Assembly: GCF_008086045.1 (NCBI RefSeq)
Contig: NZ_VSEY01000005.1
Coordinates: 248,001 to 312,000, forward strand
Direction: 5' to 3'
Length of the DNA stretch: 64,000 nucleotides
From: Nonomuraea sp. PA05
Lineage (GTDB): Bacteria > Actinomycetota > Actinomycetes > Streptosporangiales > Streptosporangiaceae
The translations under genes and the position numbers were made by a program. Shown one piece after another: positions 7,837-16,381 of the stretch. The notes below the pieces were generated by a model. It saw nothing but the letters and a program-made list of their open reading frames with translations. It searched no databases and was not told the DNA's origin. Position 1 is the first letter of the stretch. Each line of letters begins with the position of its first letter.

Positions 7837-9030
7837 TCAGCCCGGGAGGTGGCGTTCGGCCCACTGGGCGATGTCGCGGCGTTCGATCGCGGCCGCCATC
7901 AGGTCGGGGAAGGCGTCGGGCGTGCACGCGAACGCGGGCACGCCCATCGCGGCGAGCGCGGCGGCGTTCTCGTGGTCGTAGAACGGCGCCCCCTCGTCGG
8001 ACAGCGCGAGCAGCACGATCACCTGCACCCCGGCCTGCGTCATCGCCGCCACCCTGCGCAGCATCTCCTGCCTGACCCCGCCCTCGTACAGGTCACTGAT
8101 CAGGATGAAGATCGAATCGGTGGGCCGGGTGACGAGCCCCTGGCAGTAGGCGATCGCCCGGTTGATGTCCGTGCCGCCGCCGAGCTGCGTCCCGAACAGC
8201 ACCTCCACCGGATCGTGCAGCTGCTCGGTGAGATCCACCACCGCCGTGTCGAACACCACGAGCGACGTCCTGAGCGACCGCATCGACGCCAGCACCGCCC
8301 CGAACACGCTCGAATACACCACGGACGCCGCCATCGACCCGCTCTGGTCGATGCACAGCACCACCTCCCGCTGCACCGACCGCTGCCGCCGCGCGTAGCC
8401 GATCAGGCGGGACGGGACCACCGTGTTCCTGTCGGGCAGGTAGTTCTTCAGGTTCGCCCTGATCGTGCGGTCCCAGTCGATGTCGGCCACCCGCTTGGGC
8501 CGGTGCGTCCTGGCCGAGCGGTCCAGCGCCCCTGACACGGCCGCCCTGGTCTTCTGCGCCAGCCTGCGCTCCAGCTCCTCCACCACCCGCCGCACCAGCG
8601 CCCTGGCCGACTCGCGGGCCTGGTCGGGCATCACCTTGTTGAGCGCGAGCAGGGTGCCGACCAGGTGCACGTCCGGCTCCACCGCCTCGAGCATCTCGGG
8701 CTCCAGGAGGAGCCTGGTCAGGTTCAGCTTCTCGATCGCGTCCCGCTGCATGACCTGGACGACCGTGGAAGGGAAGTACGTGCGGATGTCGCCCAGCCAT
8801 CTGGCCACCCGCGGCGCCGACGCGCCCAGGCCGCCCTGCCTGCGGTCCCGGTCCGCGTCGTCGCCGCCGCCCTGGTCGTAGACGGCGGCCAGGGCGGCGT
8901 CCATCCGGGCGTCCATGCCGTCGAGGCCGCACCCGGTGCCGTCGGCGGGCCCGCCACCGAGCACCAGCCGCCACCGCCGCAACCTCTCATCCGGCACACC
9001 GGCCGTCTGGCCCTCCAGCTCAGCGCTCAC
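7837..9030 (-). CDS. vWA domain protein of the MoxR/SWIM cassette
   Basis: A 397-residue protein with an N-terminal helical half and a C-terminal von Willebrand factor A domain. The metal-ion-dependent adhesion site is complete: DQSGS at 228-232, Thr287 in GGGTD, and Asp313 in LISD. vWA proteins paired with MoxR ATPases generally act as adaptors that bring clients to the AAA+ ring or sense its state. The gene starts with GTG at 9030, and its GTGA overlaps the stop of the DUF5682 gene by four bases, so the two are translationally coupled. It is the last gene of a leftward five-gene run. Helices around residues 120-180 (LALNKVMPDQARESARALVR) look like the usual N-terminal part of cassette vWA proteins. 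The cellular role of the cassette is not known to me. Confidence 0.87.
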   Translation of the reverse strand: MSAELEGQTAGVPDERLRRWRLVLGGGPADGTGCGLDGMDARMDAALAAVYDQGGGDDADRDRRQGGLGASAPRVARWLGDIRTYFPSTVVQVMQRDAIEKLNLTRLLLEPEMLEAVEPDVHLVGTLLALNKVMPDQARESARALVRRVVEELERRLAQKTRAAVSGALDRSARTHRPKRVADIDWDRTIRANLKNYLPDRNTVVPSRLIGYARRQRSVQREVVLCIDQSGSMAASVVYSSVFGAVLASMRSLRTSLVVFDTAVVDLTEQLHDPVEVLFGTQLGGGTDINRAIAYCQGLVTRPTDSIFILISDLYEGGVRQEMLRRVAAMTQAGVQVIVLLALSDEGAPFYDHENAAALAAMGVPAFACTPDAFPDLMAAAIERRDIAQWAERHLPG

Positions 9031-11234
9031 CCGTCGCCCCTCCCGATGATCGTCAGCACGGTCGCGACCGCCGCCGCGGCCCGGCGTTCGTCCACGTCCT
9101 GCTCCCCCGCCCCCTCCTCACGCCCGGACGACCGGAGCCGCTCCCCGATGGCCCTGCGCTCCGGCGCCGCGAACCCGCCGAACGTGCGGCGCAGCAACGG
9201 CAGGACGTCCGTGAACTGCTCCCCGGACAGCCCGCTCAGCCACCCGTCCACCAGCCCCAGCAGGCGCGGATCATGCACCAGCAGCAGCCCGCCCCCCGCC
9301 AGGAACCCCTCCACCCAGGCCGCCGCCCGCGCCGGAGCCTGCCCCCGGGACATGGCCCTGGACATCCGGTCACCGGCGTCGTCCAGCTCACCGGAGTCCA
9401 GCAGGATCCGGGTCAGCCGCCCCTCGATGAGACCGTGCAGATCCTGCCGGTCGCTGATGCTCCGCAACGTGCCCAGCCACCGCTCCCTCGGCCCCGCCCC
9501 GTCGCCCGCCGCGCCCTCATCGGACAGCAGGGCGACGGCCGAGTGAACCGCGTCCACGTGCTTGAGCAGGTCGGCCGCCGCGTCGTCGTCCAGGCCCGTC
9601 ACCGCCACCGGCAGCCCGGCGCGGATCCGCTCCAGCATCGAGCGCACGATCACCGCCAGCCCCTCCGCCGAGGTGCCGCGCACGTCGCCGTACCGGTGGG
9701 CGCGCACCATCGCGGGCAGCGCCGCCATGAGGCTGGTGACGTCCGTGTCGAGGGCCGCCTTGGCCGACAGCACCGCGAGCACGTCGGGCAGCGCCTGCGG
9801 CAGGTCCGCCAGCAGGCACCGCTCCACCAGCGACGTCAGGTCGGCCAGCGCCGCCGACGACTCCCCCGCCAGGTCCCTGGCCCGCTGCGCCGCCGCCGCG
9901 GCCACGGTGGTGCCGAGGGCGGCGTGCTCGATGAGCGCCAGGTCGTGCTCGGGCCGCCACCGCAGCGTCCAGGTCTCCCTGAACGTGCCCTTGCCGCGCG
10001 CCTGCCCCGGCGTGCCCCACTCCACCCCGAGCAGCCCCAGCCGGTGCAGCAGGTGGCTGCGGTCCAGGTCGAGGGGTTTGCGCAGGTCGAGGTCGATCTC
10101 CCGGTCGAGCGCCTCCGGCTTGAGCTTGAGCCGCCGCTGCTGCTCGCGCAGGTCCCGCTGCAACGGCACCATCGGGGTGCCGTCGCTGACGTGGCCGAGC
10201 CGGTCGCCGACGACCATGCGCCGCTGGATCAGCTCCACGGCCAGGTCGTCGCCCTCGCACAGCACCGCCCTGGCCGCCTCGGTGACCTCGCCCAGCCCGG
10301 CCAGCGGCCTGCCGCGCAGGGTGGCCAGGCCGTGCGCGAGACGTACGGACTCGATGACGTGCGCCGACGAGACCGCCAGCCCCTCCTCGCGCAGCACCCC
10401 CGCCGCCCGCGCCAGCCACCGCTCCACGGGCTGGTCGGGCGCTTCGAACAGGTGGTGGTACCAGCCCGGCGAGGTGATGCCCGCGCCGTAGCCGCTCCAC
10501 GACGCCAGCCGCCCGTACGTCCACGGCACCCACGTCAGCTCCGCCTTCACCTTCGGCAGGCCGCGCAGGAGCGCGTTGTCCGCCGCGGCGGGCGGCAGGG
10601 GGGCGGTCAGCGCGGGCACGTGCCAGGCGCCGCAGATCACCGCGATCCGGCCGTAGCCTTGCTTGATGGCCGCGCGGAGGGTTTTGCGCATGTACGCCTC
10701 GCGCCTGGCCTCCCGTTCGTCCGGCTGGTGGCCTTCGCGGACGGCGGCCATGGCTTCGGCGATCACCTCGAACGGGGTGTCGCCCGACCGGTGTTCGACC
10801 ACGTCCTCCCACCAGCGTTCCGGGTCGTCGTAACCGGCCGCGGCGGCCAGCGCGCCGATGGGGTCGGTGAGGACCCCCGGCTCATCGGGAGGGTCGTCGG
10901 GCGGGTCGTCGGGCGGGTCGTCGGCGAGGGAGTGGGCGGCGGGCAGGTCGCAGAAGCGCACCGGGATGCCCGCCGCCGTGCCGTACAGGATCGCCTGCCA
11001 CTCCGGCGAGAACACCGCGAACGGCCAGAACGCGGCACGCGCGGGCGCGCCCGGCACGTGGGCGAGCAGCGCCACCGGCGGCTCCATGCCGGGCGCGAGC
11101 GTCACCAGCGCGTCCGCCTCGGGCGGACCCTCGATGAGGATCGCGTCGGGGCGCAGCCGTTCGAGCTCCCGCCGCACGGCCCGCGCCGAACCAGGACCGT
11201 GGTGCCGCACCCCCAGCACCGACACCCCGCTCAT
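9027..11234 (-). CDS. DUF5682 family protein
   Basis: 735 residues, cytoplasmic. The N-terminus starts with a beta strand and VRHHGPGSA (His11, His12), then ILIEGPPEAD (Glu35), and later RIAVICGAWHVPAL (His205). These three spaced motifs resemble the GxxH/E/GxxH pattern of TraB, TIKI and ChaN-like hydrolases; that comparison is mine. The remainder is helical, with many Leu/Ala/Arg segments. A (DDPP)3 run at residues 105-116 comes from three 12-bp tandem repeats. The start ATG at 11234 has GGAGG about five bases upstream. It overlaps the following vWA gene by four bases and is separated from the MoxR gene by 163 bp filled with 33-bp repeats. Family placement is good; activity is unproven. Confidence 0.83.
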   Translation of the reverse strand: MSGVSVLGVRHHGPGSARAVRRELERLRPDAILIEGPPEADALVTLAPGMEPPVALLAHVPGAPARAAFWPFAVFSPEWQAILYGTAAGIPVRFCDLPAAHSLADDPPDDPPDDPPDEPGVLTDPIGALAAAAGYDDPERWWEDVVEHRSGDTPFEVIAEAMAAVREGHQPDEREARREAYMRKTLRAAIKQGYGRIAVICGAWHVPALTAPLPPAAADNALLRGLPKVKAELTWVPWTYGRLASWSGYGAGITSPGWYHHLFEAPDQPVERWLARAAGVLREEGLAVSSAHVIESVRLAHGLATLRGRPLAGLGEVTEAARAVLCEGDDLAVELIQRRMVVGDRLGHVSDGTPMVPLQRDLREQQRRLKLKPEALDREIDLDLRKPLDLDRSHLLHRLGLLGVEWGTPGQARGKGTFRETWTLRWRPEHDLALIEHAALGTTVAAAAAQRARDLAGESSAALADLTSLVERCLLADLPQALPDVLAVLSAKAALDTDVTSLMAALPAMVRAHRYGDVRGTSAEGLAVIVRSMLERIRAGLPVAVTGLDDDAAADLLKHVDAVHSAVALLSDEGAAGDGAGPRERWLGTLRSISDRQDLHGLIEGRLTRILLDSGELDDAGDRMSRAMSRGQAPARAAAWVEGFLAGGGLLLVHDPRLLGLVDGWLSGLSGEQFTDVLPLLRRTFGGFAAPERRAIGERLRSSGREEGAGEQDVDERRAAAAVATVLTIIGRGDG
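10891..10926 (-). repeat. 12-bp tandem repeat, three copies, inside the DUF5682 gene
   Basis: GGGTCGTCGGGC is repeated twice exactly and a third time with two changes at the end. On the coding strand it gives three DDPP units in an acidic proline-rich loop. Its length is a multiple of three, so copy number can change without breaking the gene. Confidence 0.85.
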
Positions 11235-11261
11235 CGCACCTCCACCCGGGTCGCGACGCCA

Positions 11262-11393
11262 CTCGCACGACCACCGCACGTCCTCACGACCGGGCTCACA
11301 CGACCGCCCCATGACGTCACAACCCGGCTCGCACGACCACCATGAGCCGTCGGAACGCTGCTCACACGGCCGTCACCAGCCGCCGTCAGGACG
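11262..11393. repeat. 33-bp minisatellite, four copies, between MoxR and DUF5682 genes
   Basis: The core CTCRCACGRCC begins at 11262, 11295, 11328 and 11361, a period of exactly 33 bp, with the flanking bases of each unit diverged. The repeats fill nearly all of the 163-bp spacer. Read leftward they stay open and encode related 11-residue units of the form GRVSxVVxTxG, but no plausible start or ribosome site supports a gene. The spacer interrupts an otherwise tightly packed operon. Confidence 0.85.
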
Positions 11394-11397
11394 CCGC

Positions 11398-12462
11398 TCA
11401 TGAAACCTCGCGGCAGGCACGGTAGAAGTCGCGCCACTCCGACCGCTCCCGAACCACGGTCTCCAGGTACTCCCGCCACACCACCCGATCCGAAACCGGC
11501 TCCTGCACCACCGCCCCCACGATCCCGGCGGCCACGTCGGACGGCCGCAGCACCCCGTCGCCGAAGTGCGCCGCCAGGGCGATCCCGCTGGTCAGGACGG
11601 AGATGGCCTCGGCCGTGGACAGGGTGCCGCTGGGCGACTTGACCTTGGTGCGGCCGTCCTCGGTGACACCGGTGCGCAGCTCCCTGAACACCGTCACCAC
11701 CCGCCGGATCTCCGCCAGCCCCGTCGTCGTCTCCGGCAGCTCCAGGCTGCGGCCGAGCTGGGCGACGCGGCGCGCGACGATGTCCACCTCCTCCTCGGCG
11801 GTGGCGGGGACGGGCAGCACGACGGTGTTGAAGCGGCGGCGCAGCGCGCTGGACAGCTCGTTGACGCCCCGGTCGCGGTCGTTGGCCGTGGCGATCACGT
11901 TGAAGCCGCGCTGCGCCTGCACCTCGCGGTTCAGCTCGGGGATCGGCAGTGTCTTCTCCGACAGGACGGTGATCAGGGCGTCCTGCACGTCGGACGGCAT
12001 GCGGGTCAGCTCCTCGACCCTGGCCACCCGTCCCTCGGCCATGGCGCGCATGACGGGCGACGGGGTCAGCGCCTCGAACGAGGGGCCCTCGGCGAGGAGC
12101 CTGGCGTAGTTCCAGCCGTACCGGATGGCCTCTTCGGCGGTGCCGGCGGTGCCCTGCACGAGCAGCGTCGAGTCGCCGCTGATGGCGGCGGCCAGGTGCT
12201 CCGACAGCCACGTCTTGGCGGTGCCCGGCACGCCGAGCAGCAGCAGCGCGCGGTCGGTGGCGAGCGTCGCCACGGCCACCTCGACGATGCGGCGCGCGCC
12301 GACGTACTTGGGGGTGATGCGTTCGCCGTCGCCCAGGATGTACGTGGTCACGGCCCACGGCGACAGCTTCCAGCCCGGCGGCCTGCGCCGGTCGTCGTCC
12401 TTGGCGAGGACGGCCAGCTCGTCGGCGTACTGGTCTTCCGCGTGCGGGCGCAGAACGGTCAT
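11398..12462 (-). CDS. MoxR-type AAA+ ATPase
   Basis: 354 residues. The Walker A motif GVPGTAKT is at 77-84; the Walker B region reads GRVARVEELTR (about 145-154), with Glu150 in place of the usual Asp; sensor 1 is in VIATANDRDRG (189-199), and the arginine finger region follows in SSALRRRFN. The order and the short lid domain fit MoxR ATPases, which act as chaperones or remodelling rings in company with vWA proteins. The ATG at 12462 overlaps the stop of the DUF5691 gene by four bases (ATGA). The acidic substitution in Walker B keeps a carboxylate, so hydrolysis may be retained. Its context indicates that it powers the five-gene cassette. Confidence 0.9.
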   Translation of the reverse strand: MTVLRPHAEDQYADELAVLAKDDDRRRPPGWKLSPWAVTTYILGDGERITPKYVGARRIVEVAVATLATDRALLLLGVPGTAKTWLSEHLAAAISGDSTLLVQGTAGTAEEAIRYGWNYARLLAEGPSFEALTPSPVMRAMAEGRVARVEELTRMPSDVQDALITVLSEKTLPIPELNREVQAQRGFNVIATANDRDRGVNELSSALRRRFNTVVLPVPATAEEEVDIVARRVAQLGRSLELPETTTGLAEIRRVVTVFRELRTGVTEDGRTKVKSPSGTLSTAEAISVLTSGIALAAHFGDGVLRPSDVAAGIVGAVVQEPVSDRVVWREYLETVVRERSEWRDFYRACREVS

Positions 12463-13799
12463 CGGGAAAGCTCCTTGTACATGTCAGCGCGGAAACGCAG
12501 CAGGGCGGCGACCTGCTGGACGGGTTCGGCGGGCGAGTGGTCCTCGGCCAGCTCGAACAGGGCCGGGTCGATGTGCTCGCCCGCCAGCTTGACCAGCTCG
12601 CCGAGGTTCCACGGCTGCGTGGTGTTCACCTTCACGATCTTGTTGAGGACGGCCGTGGCCAGGCCCTCGCGCCAGTGGGACGACACGCCGCCCAGCACCA
12701 TGATCAACTGGCTGTCCAGGTCGTGGGCGCGCACGAACCTGGCGGCAAGCTCCTGCTGCTCCTCCGGCGGCAGGGATTCGAGCAGGTCGGCGATCGGGTC
12801 CCAGGCGAACATCGCCCGCGCCCACTCGGGGTCGCGCTGCAGCACCGCCGCGCGTACCCAGGCCGCCTTGACCTCGGCGTCCCAGTCGGGGATGCGCATG
12901 GCCAGCAGCTCGTTCGGCCTGCCCCAGCAGGACAGGGGTGCGCGCGCGATGATCTGCTGCAGCCACCAGGCGCGCTCGCCGATGCCGCGCGGCGGCTTCG
13001 GCCGCACGCCGTCGCGTTCCATCGCCCTGTCACAGGCCGCGGGCGCCTCGACGGCGATCACGTCACCGGTGATCGTCACGCAGGCGCGCACCCGCTCGGC
13101 CATCCGCCGCGCCATCCGCGAGCCGGGCAGGCGGGTCAGCAGGTTCGCGGCGGCCTGGCGCACCTCCCTGCGGCGGTCGTCCAGCGCCTGCTCCAGGAAC
13201 GGCTCGTCGGCCATGCTCAGCCCCTCGGCCAGCACCTCCACGAACCCGGTCCGGTCGTCCGGCGTCTCCCGCTCCCACGTGCTCTCCAGCAGCCGCCTGG
13301 CCTGCGCGGGGTCGGCCGCCCTGAGCGCGCACAGGTGGGCGCGCCGGTCGGCGGCGCCGCCCAGCTCCCACGTCTCGCCCGTGGGCTCCTCCAGCAGGTA
13401 CGCCCAGGCGGGGTTGAGCCCGGCCAGCCAGCGTCCGCGCTGCCCGGCCAGCACACCCAGATGCACTCTGATCGAACGGTCGCGCCTGCCCCGTTCCAGC
13501 AGCTCCGGCAGCACGTACGCGGGCACCCTGCGGCCGGTCGCCGCGGCGGCGGCCAGCCATTCGGGGATCAGGCGCTCGTTCTCACCGCCGAGCAGCCTGC
13601 CCAGCCGCTCGGCCGCCCTCCTGCCTACCGCCTCCCGCTCCTCCGTCGGCGCCGGCTCCCGCGTGGCCGCCCCCGCCACGCTTCTCCCCGCACGCCGGCG
13701 CGCCACCTCGATGGCCGCCGCCTCCAGGAGGTCGCCGGGGTACGGCCTGCGGTCGGTGCCCACCAGCGCCGTCGAGGCCAGGTCGTCCCAGCCGGTCAT
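12459..13799 (-). CDS. DUF5691 family protein
   Basis: 446 residues, soluble and almost entirely helical by eye, with Leu/Ala/Arg-rich repeats that suggest a HEAT- or TPR-like solenoid. The family hallmarks are the opening WDDLASTALVGTDRRPYPGD, the RLIPEWLAAAAATGRRVPAY segment, and GQRGRWLAGLNPAWAYLLEE. No catalytic motif is visible. It probably acts as a scaffold or substrate-recruiting subunit, which is an inference from its architecture and position. It lies 40 bp downstream of the SWIM gene and overlaps the MoxR gene by four bases, so it belongs to the same transcript and is translationally coupled to the ATPase. Confidence 0.83.
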   Translation of the reverse strand: MTGWDDLASTALVGTDRRPYPGDLLEAAAIEVARRRAGRSVAGAATREPAPTEEREAVGRRAAERLGRLLGGENERLIPEWLAAAAATGRRVPAYVLPELLERGRRDRSIRVHLGVLAGQRGRWLAGLNPAWAYLLEEPTGETWELGGAADRRAHLCALRAADPAQARRLLESTWERETPDDRTGFVEVLAEGLSMADEPFLEQALDDRRREVRQAAANLLTRLPGSRMARRMAERVRACVTITGDVIAVEAPAACDRAMERDGVRPKPPRGIGERAWWLQQIIARAPLSCWGRPNELLAMRIPDWDAEVKAAWVRAAVLQRDPEWARAMFAWDPIADLLESLPPEEQQELAARFVRAHDLDSQLIMVLGGVSSHWREGLATAVLNKIVKVNTTQPWNLGELVKLAGEHIDPALFELAEDHSPAEPVQQVAALLRFRADMYKELSR

Positions 13800-13839
13800 C
13801 GGATCGCCGCCGTTCTGTCCGTGTCGTTGTGCCGGCCGC

Positions 13840-15573
13840 TCACAGGATCACCGCCGTTCCGTCGTCGTCCCAGGCCGTCAGGGGGCGCAGACCCTGCGGG
13901 GTCCACTCGGCCGCCACCGTCAGTGGGTGACCGCCTGAGACGGCGATCAGGCGCCAGGGGTCGTGGGCGCGGAAGTGGAGGGGGAGGCCGGAGATGGTGG
14001 TGCGGTCGGGGGTCACGCCGGCGAGGATCAGGGGCCAGGATTCGGTCCACGGGTCCTCGGCCAAGGCGCGGGCCACCTCGTCCAGCGCCTCGTCGGGCGA
14101 CATTCCGGGCGGAACCCTTTCCGCCCGCGCGGTGGCGGCCGGGGGTGTGGCGTGCGGCGGCGCGTCGTGCGGTGCCTGCGGCTGCGCGCCGGTTCGTTCG
14201 GCGATGGGCGGCGGCGGTGCGACGGGAACGGCCTCCGGCAGCGCGCCCGCGGACAGCGGTGGAGCGGCCGTTGTCGGCGAGCCTGGTGGCGGGTCAGGCG
14301 AGTTCGGTGGCGTTGTCGGCGAACCCGGTCGCGCGGCCGGCGAGACGGTGCCGTAGCGGGTGGCTACGAGGGCACGGAGGGGGGCGGCACCCGGGTAGTA
14401 CGTGAGGTCGGCGTCGATGGTCGTGCCCGTGACCAGGGAGGCGTCCAAGGGCTGGCCCTGCGGGGCGAACGACAGGATGAGGGCGGGCCGGCCGGTGTGG
14501 CGGCCCCGCAGCCAGACGCGGCGGGCGGTCAACCGGTCCTGGACCTCGTCACGCCGCCCCAGCACGTCCCAGTGATCGCGCACCGGCGGCCCCGCCAGAA
14601 CCTCTTCCCTCGTGACGGGAAAGCCGGTGCGGATCAGGACGGTCTGCGCCAAGGGCTCCGGCAGGTCGGCGCGGCGGCGGTAGGCGATGGCGAGCAGGTT
14701 GATGAGGGCGTACTCCTCCAGGAGCCGCCCCGGCCAGCCCTCCTCGGCGCGAACCCGGGCCAAGCGGGACACTACGCCTGCCACGCCGGGCGCCTGGGCG
14801 TCTATGAGGCGTTTGGCCAGGCCGTCCCAGTCGTGTTCCTGGGCTCCGGCGAGACCCTGCCGCACCTGGTCGGCCAGCCACCGCTCCAGCTCGGCCAGCC
14901 CGGCGGCGACCCGCTGATGACGTACGGACTCGGCCCGGCCCGGCCCGCCACCAGCGGCAACCGGTTGAACGGCCCCCGGGGGAACGCCGCCGGGCGACAC
15001 CTGCGCTTCGGCCCCGCCACCGCCCGCGAGCGTGGCAGCCTCAGGGCCGCGCTGCGGGTCGTCCGTGCCCGCTGCGGCAACGTCCGTCCCCGCACCGCCG
15101 CCGACGCCCGCTTCCGTGCCGACGCCCGCGCCACCGACCGCCTCACTGCCACCGGCCTCGGTCCCCGGCTCCGGGCGCGAACCGCCTCCGGCGGCCTTGG
15201 CGCGGGCGGCCTCCAGGCGGGCTGCCGACTTGGCGGCGCGTTCGGCGCGGCCGTCCAGCCACTCCGCGACCCACTGCGGCAAGACGTCCCCCGCTACCGG
15301 GACCCCGTCGGCGGACCACAGGAGCAGCAGCCCGAGGGCGTGCTTGCACGGGAACTTCCTGCTCGGGCAACTGCACCGATAAGCAGGCTCGCTCAGGTCG
15401 ACGGCGGCAAGGTACGGCTTGGCGCCGCTGCCCTTGCACTCGCCGTACAGCACGGTGCCCGTCGTGCCGCGCAGCGACCACTTGCCGGCCGCCGCGACCC
15501 CCTGCGCCGCCTTCTGGGACGACGTGTCGGGGGCGAGGGCGAGCACCTGATCGCGGCTCCACCGTTCAGTCAC
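13840..15573 (-). CDS. SWIM zinc finger protein
   Basis: 577 residues. The SWIM motif CxCx6CxH is intact at C67, C69, C76 and H78 (CSCPSRKFPCKHALG); such fingers bind DNA or proteins. After it comes a long low-complexity region rich in Ala, Gly, Pro and Glu (about 110-260), then a folded helical domain with LERWLADQVRQGLAG, and a second Pro-rich linker before the C-terminal domain. I preferred GTG at 15573 (MTERWSRDQV), which matches the family's usual beginning; ATG at 15603 would add 10 residues, and neither start has a clear ribosome site. It is the first gene of the leftward cassette, so the promoter should lie just to its right, in a region of 27-bp repeats. Confidence 0.85.
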   Translation of the reverse strand: MTERWSRDQVLALAPDTSSQKAAQGVAAAGKWSLRGTTGTVLYGECKGSGAKPYLAAVDLSEPAYRCSCPSRKFPCKHALGLLLLWSADGVPVAGDVLPQWVAEWLDGRAERAAKSAARLEAARAKAAGGGSRPEPGTEAGGSEAVGGAGVGTEAGVGGGAGTDVAAAGTDDPQRGPEAATLAGGGGAEAQVSPGGVPPGAVQPVAAGGGPGRAESVRHQRVAAGLAELERWLADQVRQGLAGAQEHDWDGLAKRLIDAQAPGVAGVVSRLARVRAEEGWPGRLLEEYALINLLAIAYRRRADLPEPLAQTVLIRTGFPVTREEVLAGPPVRDHWDVLGRRDEVQDRLTARRVWLRGRHTGRPALILSFAPQGQPLDASLVTGTTIDADLTYYPGAAPLRALVATRYGTVSPAARPGSPTTPPNSPDPPPGSPTTAAPPLSAGALPEAVPVAPPPPIAERTGAQPQAPHDAPPHATPPAATARAERVPPGMSPDEALDEVARALAEDPWTESWPLILAGVTPDRTTISGLPLHFRAHDPWRLIAVSGGHPLTVAAEWTPQGLRPLTAWDDDGTAVIL

Positions 15574-15659
15574 CTGCCGCAGATTACTCAGGAGGACCGA
15601 CATTCCGCGCGGGGTCCGGACGATCCCGGACAGTCGCGGAGAACGTGGCTGCCTGCCTC

Positions 15660-15767
15660 CGGGCGAGCAGCGCGGAGGTGGGGGTCGGTCGCAGGCGGCG
15701 CGGGTGGGGGGGTGGTCGCGGATCGCGCGGAGGTGGGGCCGGTCGCGGACGGTGGTGCCTGGTGCAA
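15660..15767. repeat. 27-bp minisatellite, three copies plus a partial, upstream of the SWIM gene
   Basis: Units begin near 15660, 15687, 15714 and 15741, each built on GGTCGCGGATCGCGCGGAGG with variation and a G-rich end. The period is 27 bp. The tract lies between the SWIM start and the cupin gene, where the operon promoter would be expected. Read leftward the units give related 9-residue peptides (for example DRPHLRAIR), but there is no supporting start site. Confidence 0.75.
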
Positions 15768-15830
15768 TGTGACGGCAGTGAGCGGGGGCGGGGGCGGGGG
15801 TTGTCTGGAATGTCGTCATAAAATCGGCAT

Positions 15831-16376
15831 GTGGAGTTGCGGATCTACCCCGACGGCCCGTCCATCGAGGTGCCCGACGAGGAGGAGGCGCTGAAGAGCG
15901 CCCTCGACGGGCAGCTCGTCCTCGACGGCCACCGTTTCCTGCGCAGGGACGTCACCGGCGCCCCCGTCGCCTTCGTCGAACGCCCGCCCATCGCCGAGGC
16001 CCTGGACCTGCTCCCCCACCCCGAGGGCGGCTGGTTCAAGGAGACCTACCGCTCGCCCGTCACCTTCGAGCCGGACGGCTACCCGGGCCCCCGGGCCAGC
16101 GTGACCGCCATCTACTTCCTGCTGCGTCCGGGTGAGGAGTCCGTGCCGCACGTGGTCAGGTCCGCGGAGATCTGGCTGTGGCATCGGGGCGGGCCGCTCG
16201 ACCTGACGATCGGGGACGAGACGGTCGTCCTCGGTCCGGACGTCGAGCGCGGCCAGGTGCCGCAGGCGGTCGTGCCGGGTGGGGTGTGGCAATCGGCGCG
16301 TCCGGCGGGGGACGCGGAGGTGCTGGTGAGCTGCCTGGTCTCGCCGGGCTTCGACTTCGCCGACTTCAGCGCCTAG
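15831..16376 (+). CDS. Cupin superfamily protein (DUF985/cupin_5)
   Basis: 181 residues. After a short N-terminal extension, residues from about 50 onward match the small cupin family represented by DUF985: LDLLPHPEGGWFKETYRSPV, ASVTAIYFLLRPGEESVPHV, SAEIWLWHRGGPLDLTI, and a C-terminal ending LVSCLVSPGFDFADFSA. The pattern includes the His and Glu positions expected for a cupin metal site (HPEGGWF and VPHV). Members are small beta-barrel proteins, some of which act on sugar nucleotides or bind metal; the substrate of this one is unknown. The GTG start at 15831 is the only one that fits. It is transcribed away from the SWIM gene. Confidence 0.85.
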   Translation: MELRIYPDGPSIEVPDEEEALKSALDGQLVLDGHRFLRRDVTGAPVAFVERPPIAEALDLLPHPEGGWFKETYRSPVTFEPDGYPGPRASVTAIYFLLRPGEESVPHVVRSAEIWLWHRGGPLDLTIGDETVVLGPDVERGQVPQAVVPGGVWQSARPAGDAEVLVSCLVSPGFDFADFSA

Positions 16377-16381
16377 ACCCC

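Noticed and set aside
11231..11397. Extra gene or DUF5682 extension over the 33-bp repeats
   Set aside because: The frame is open only because the unit is a multiple of three; no ribosome site, and the family start lies at 11234.
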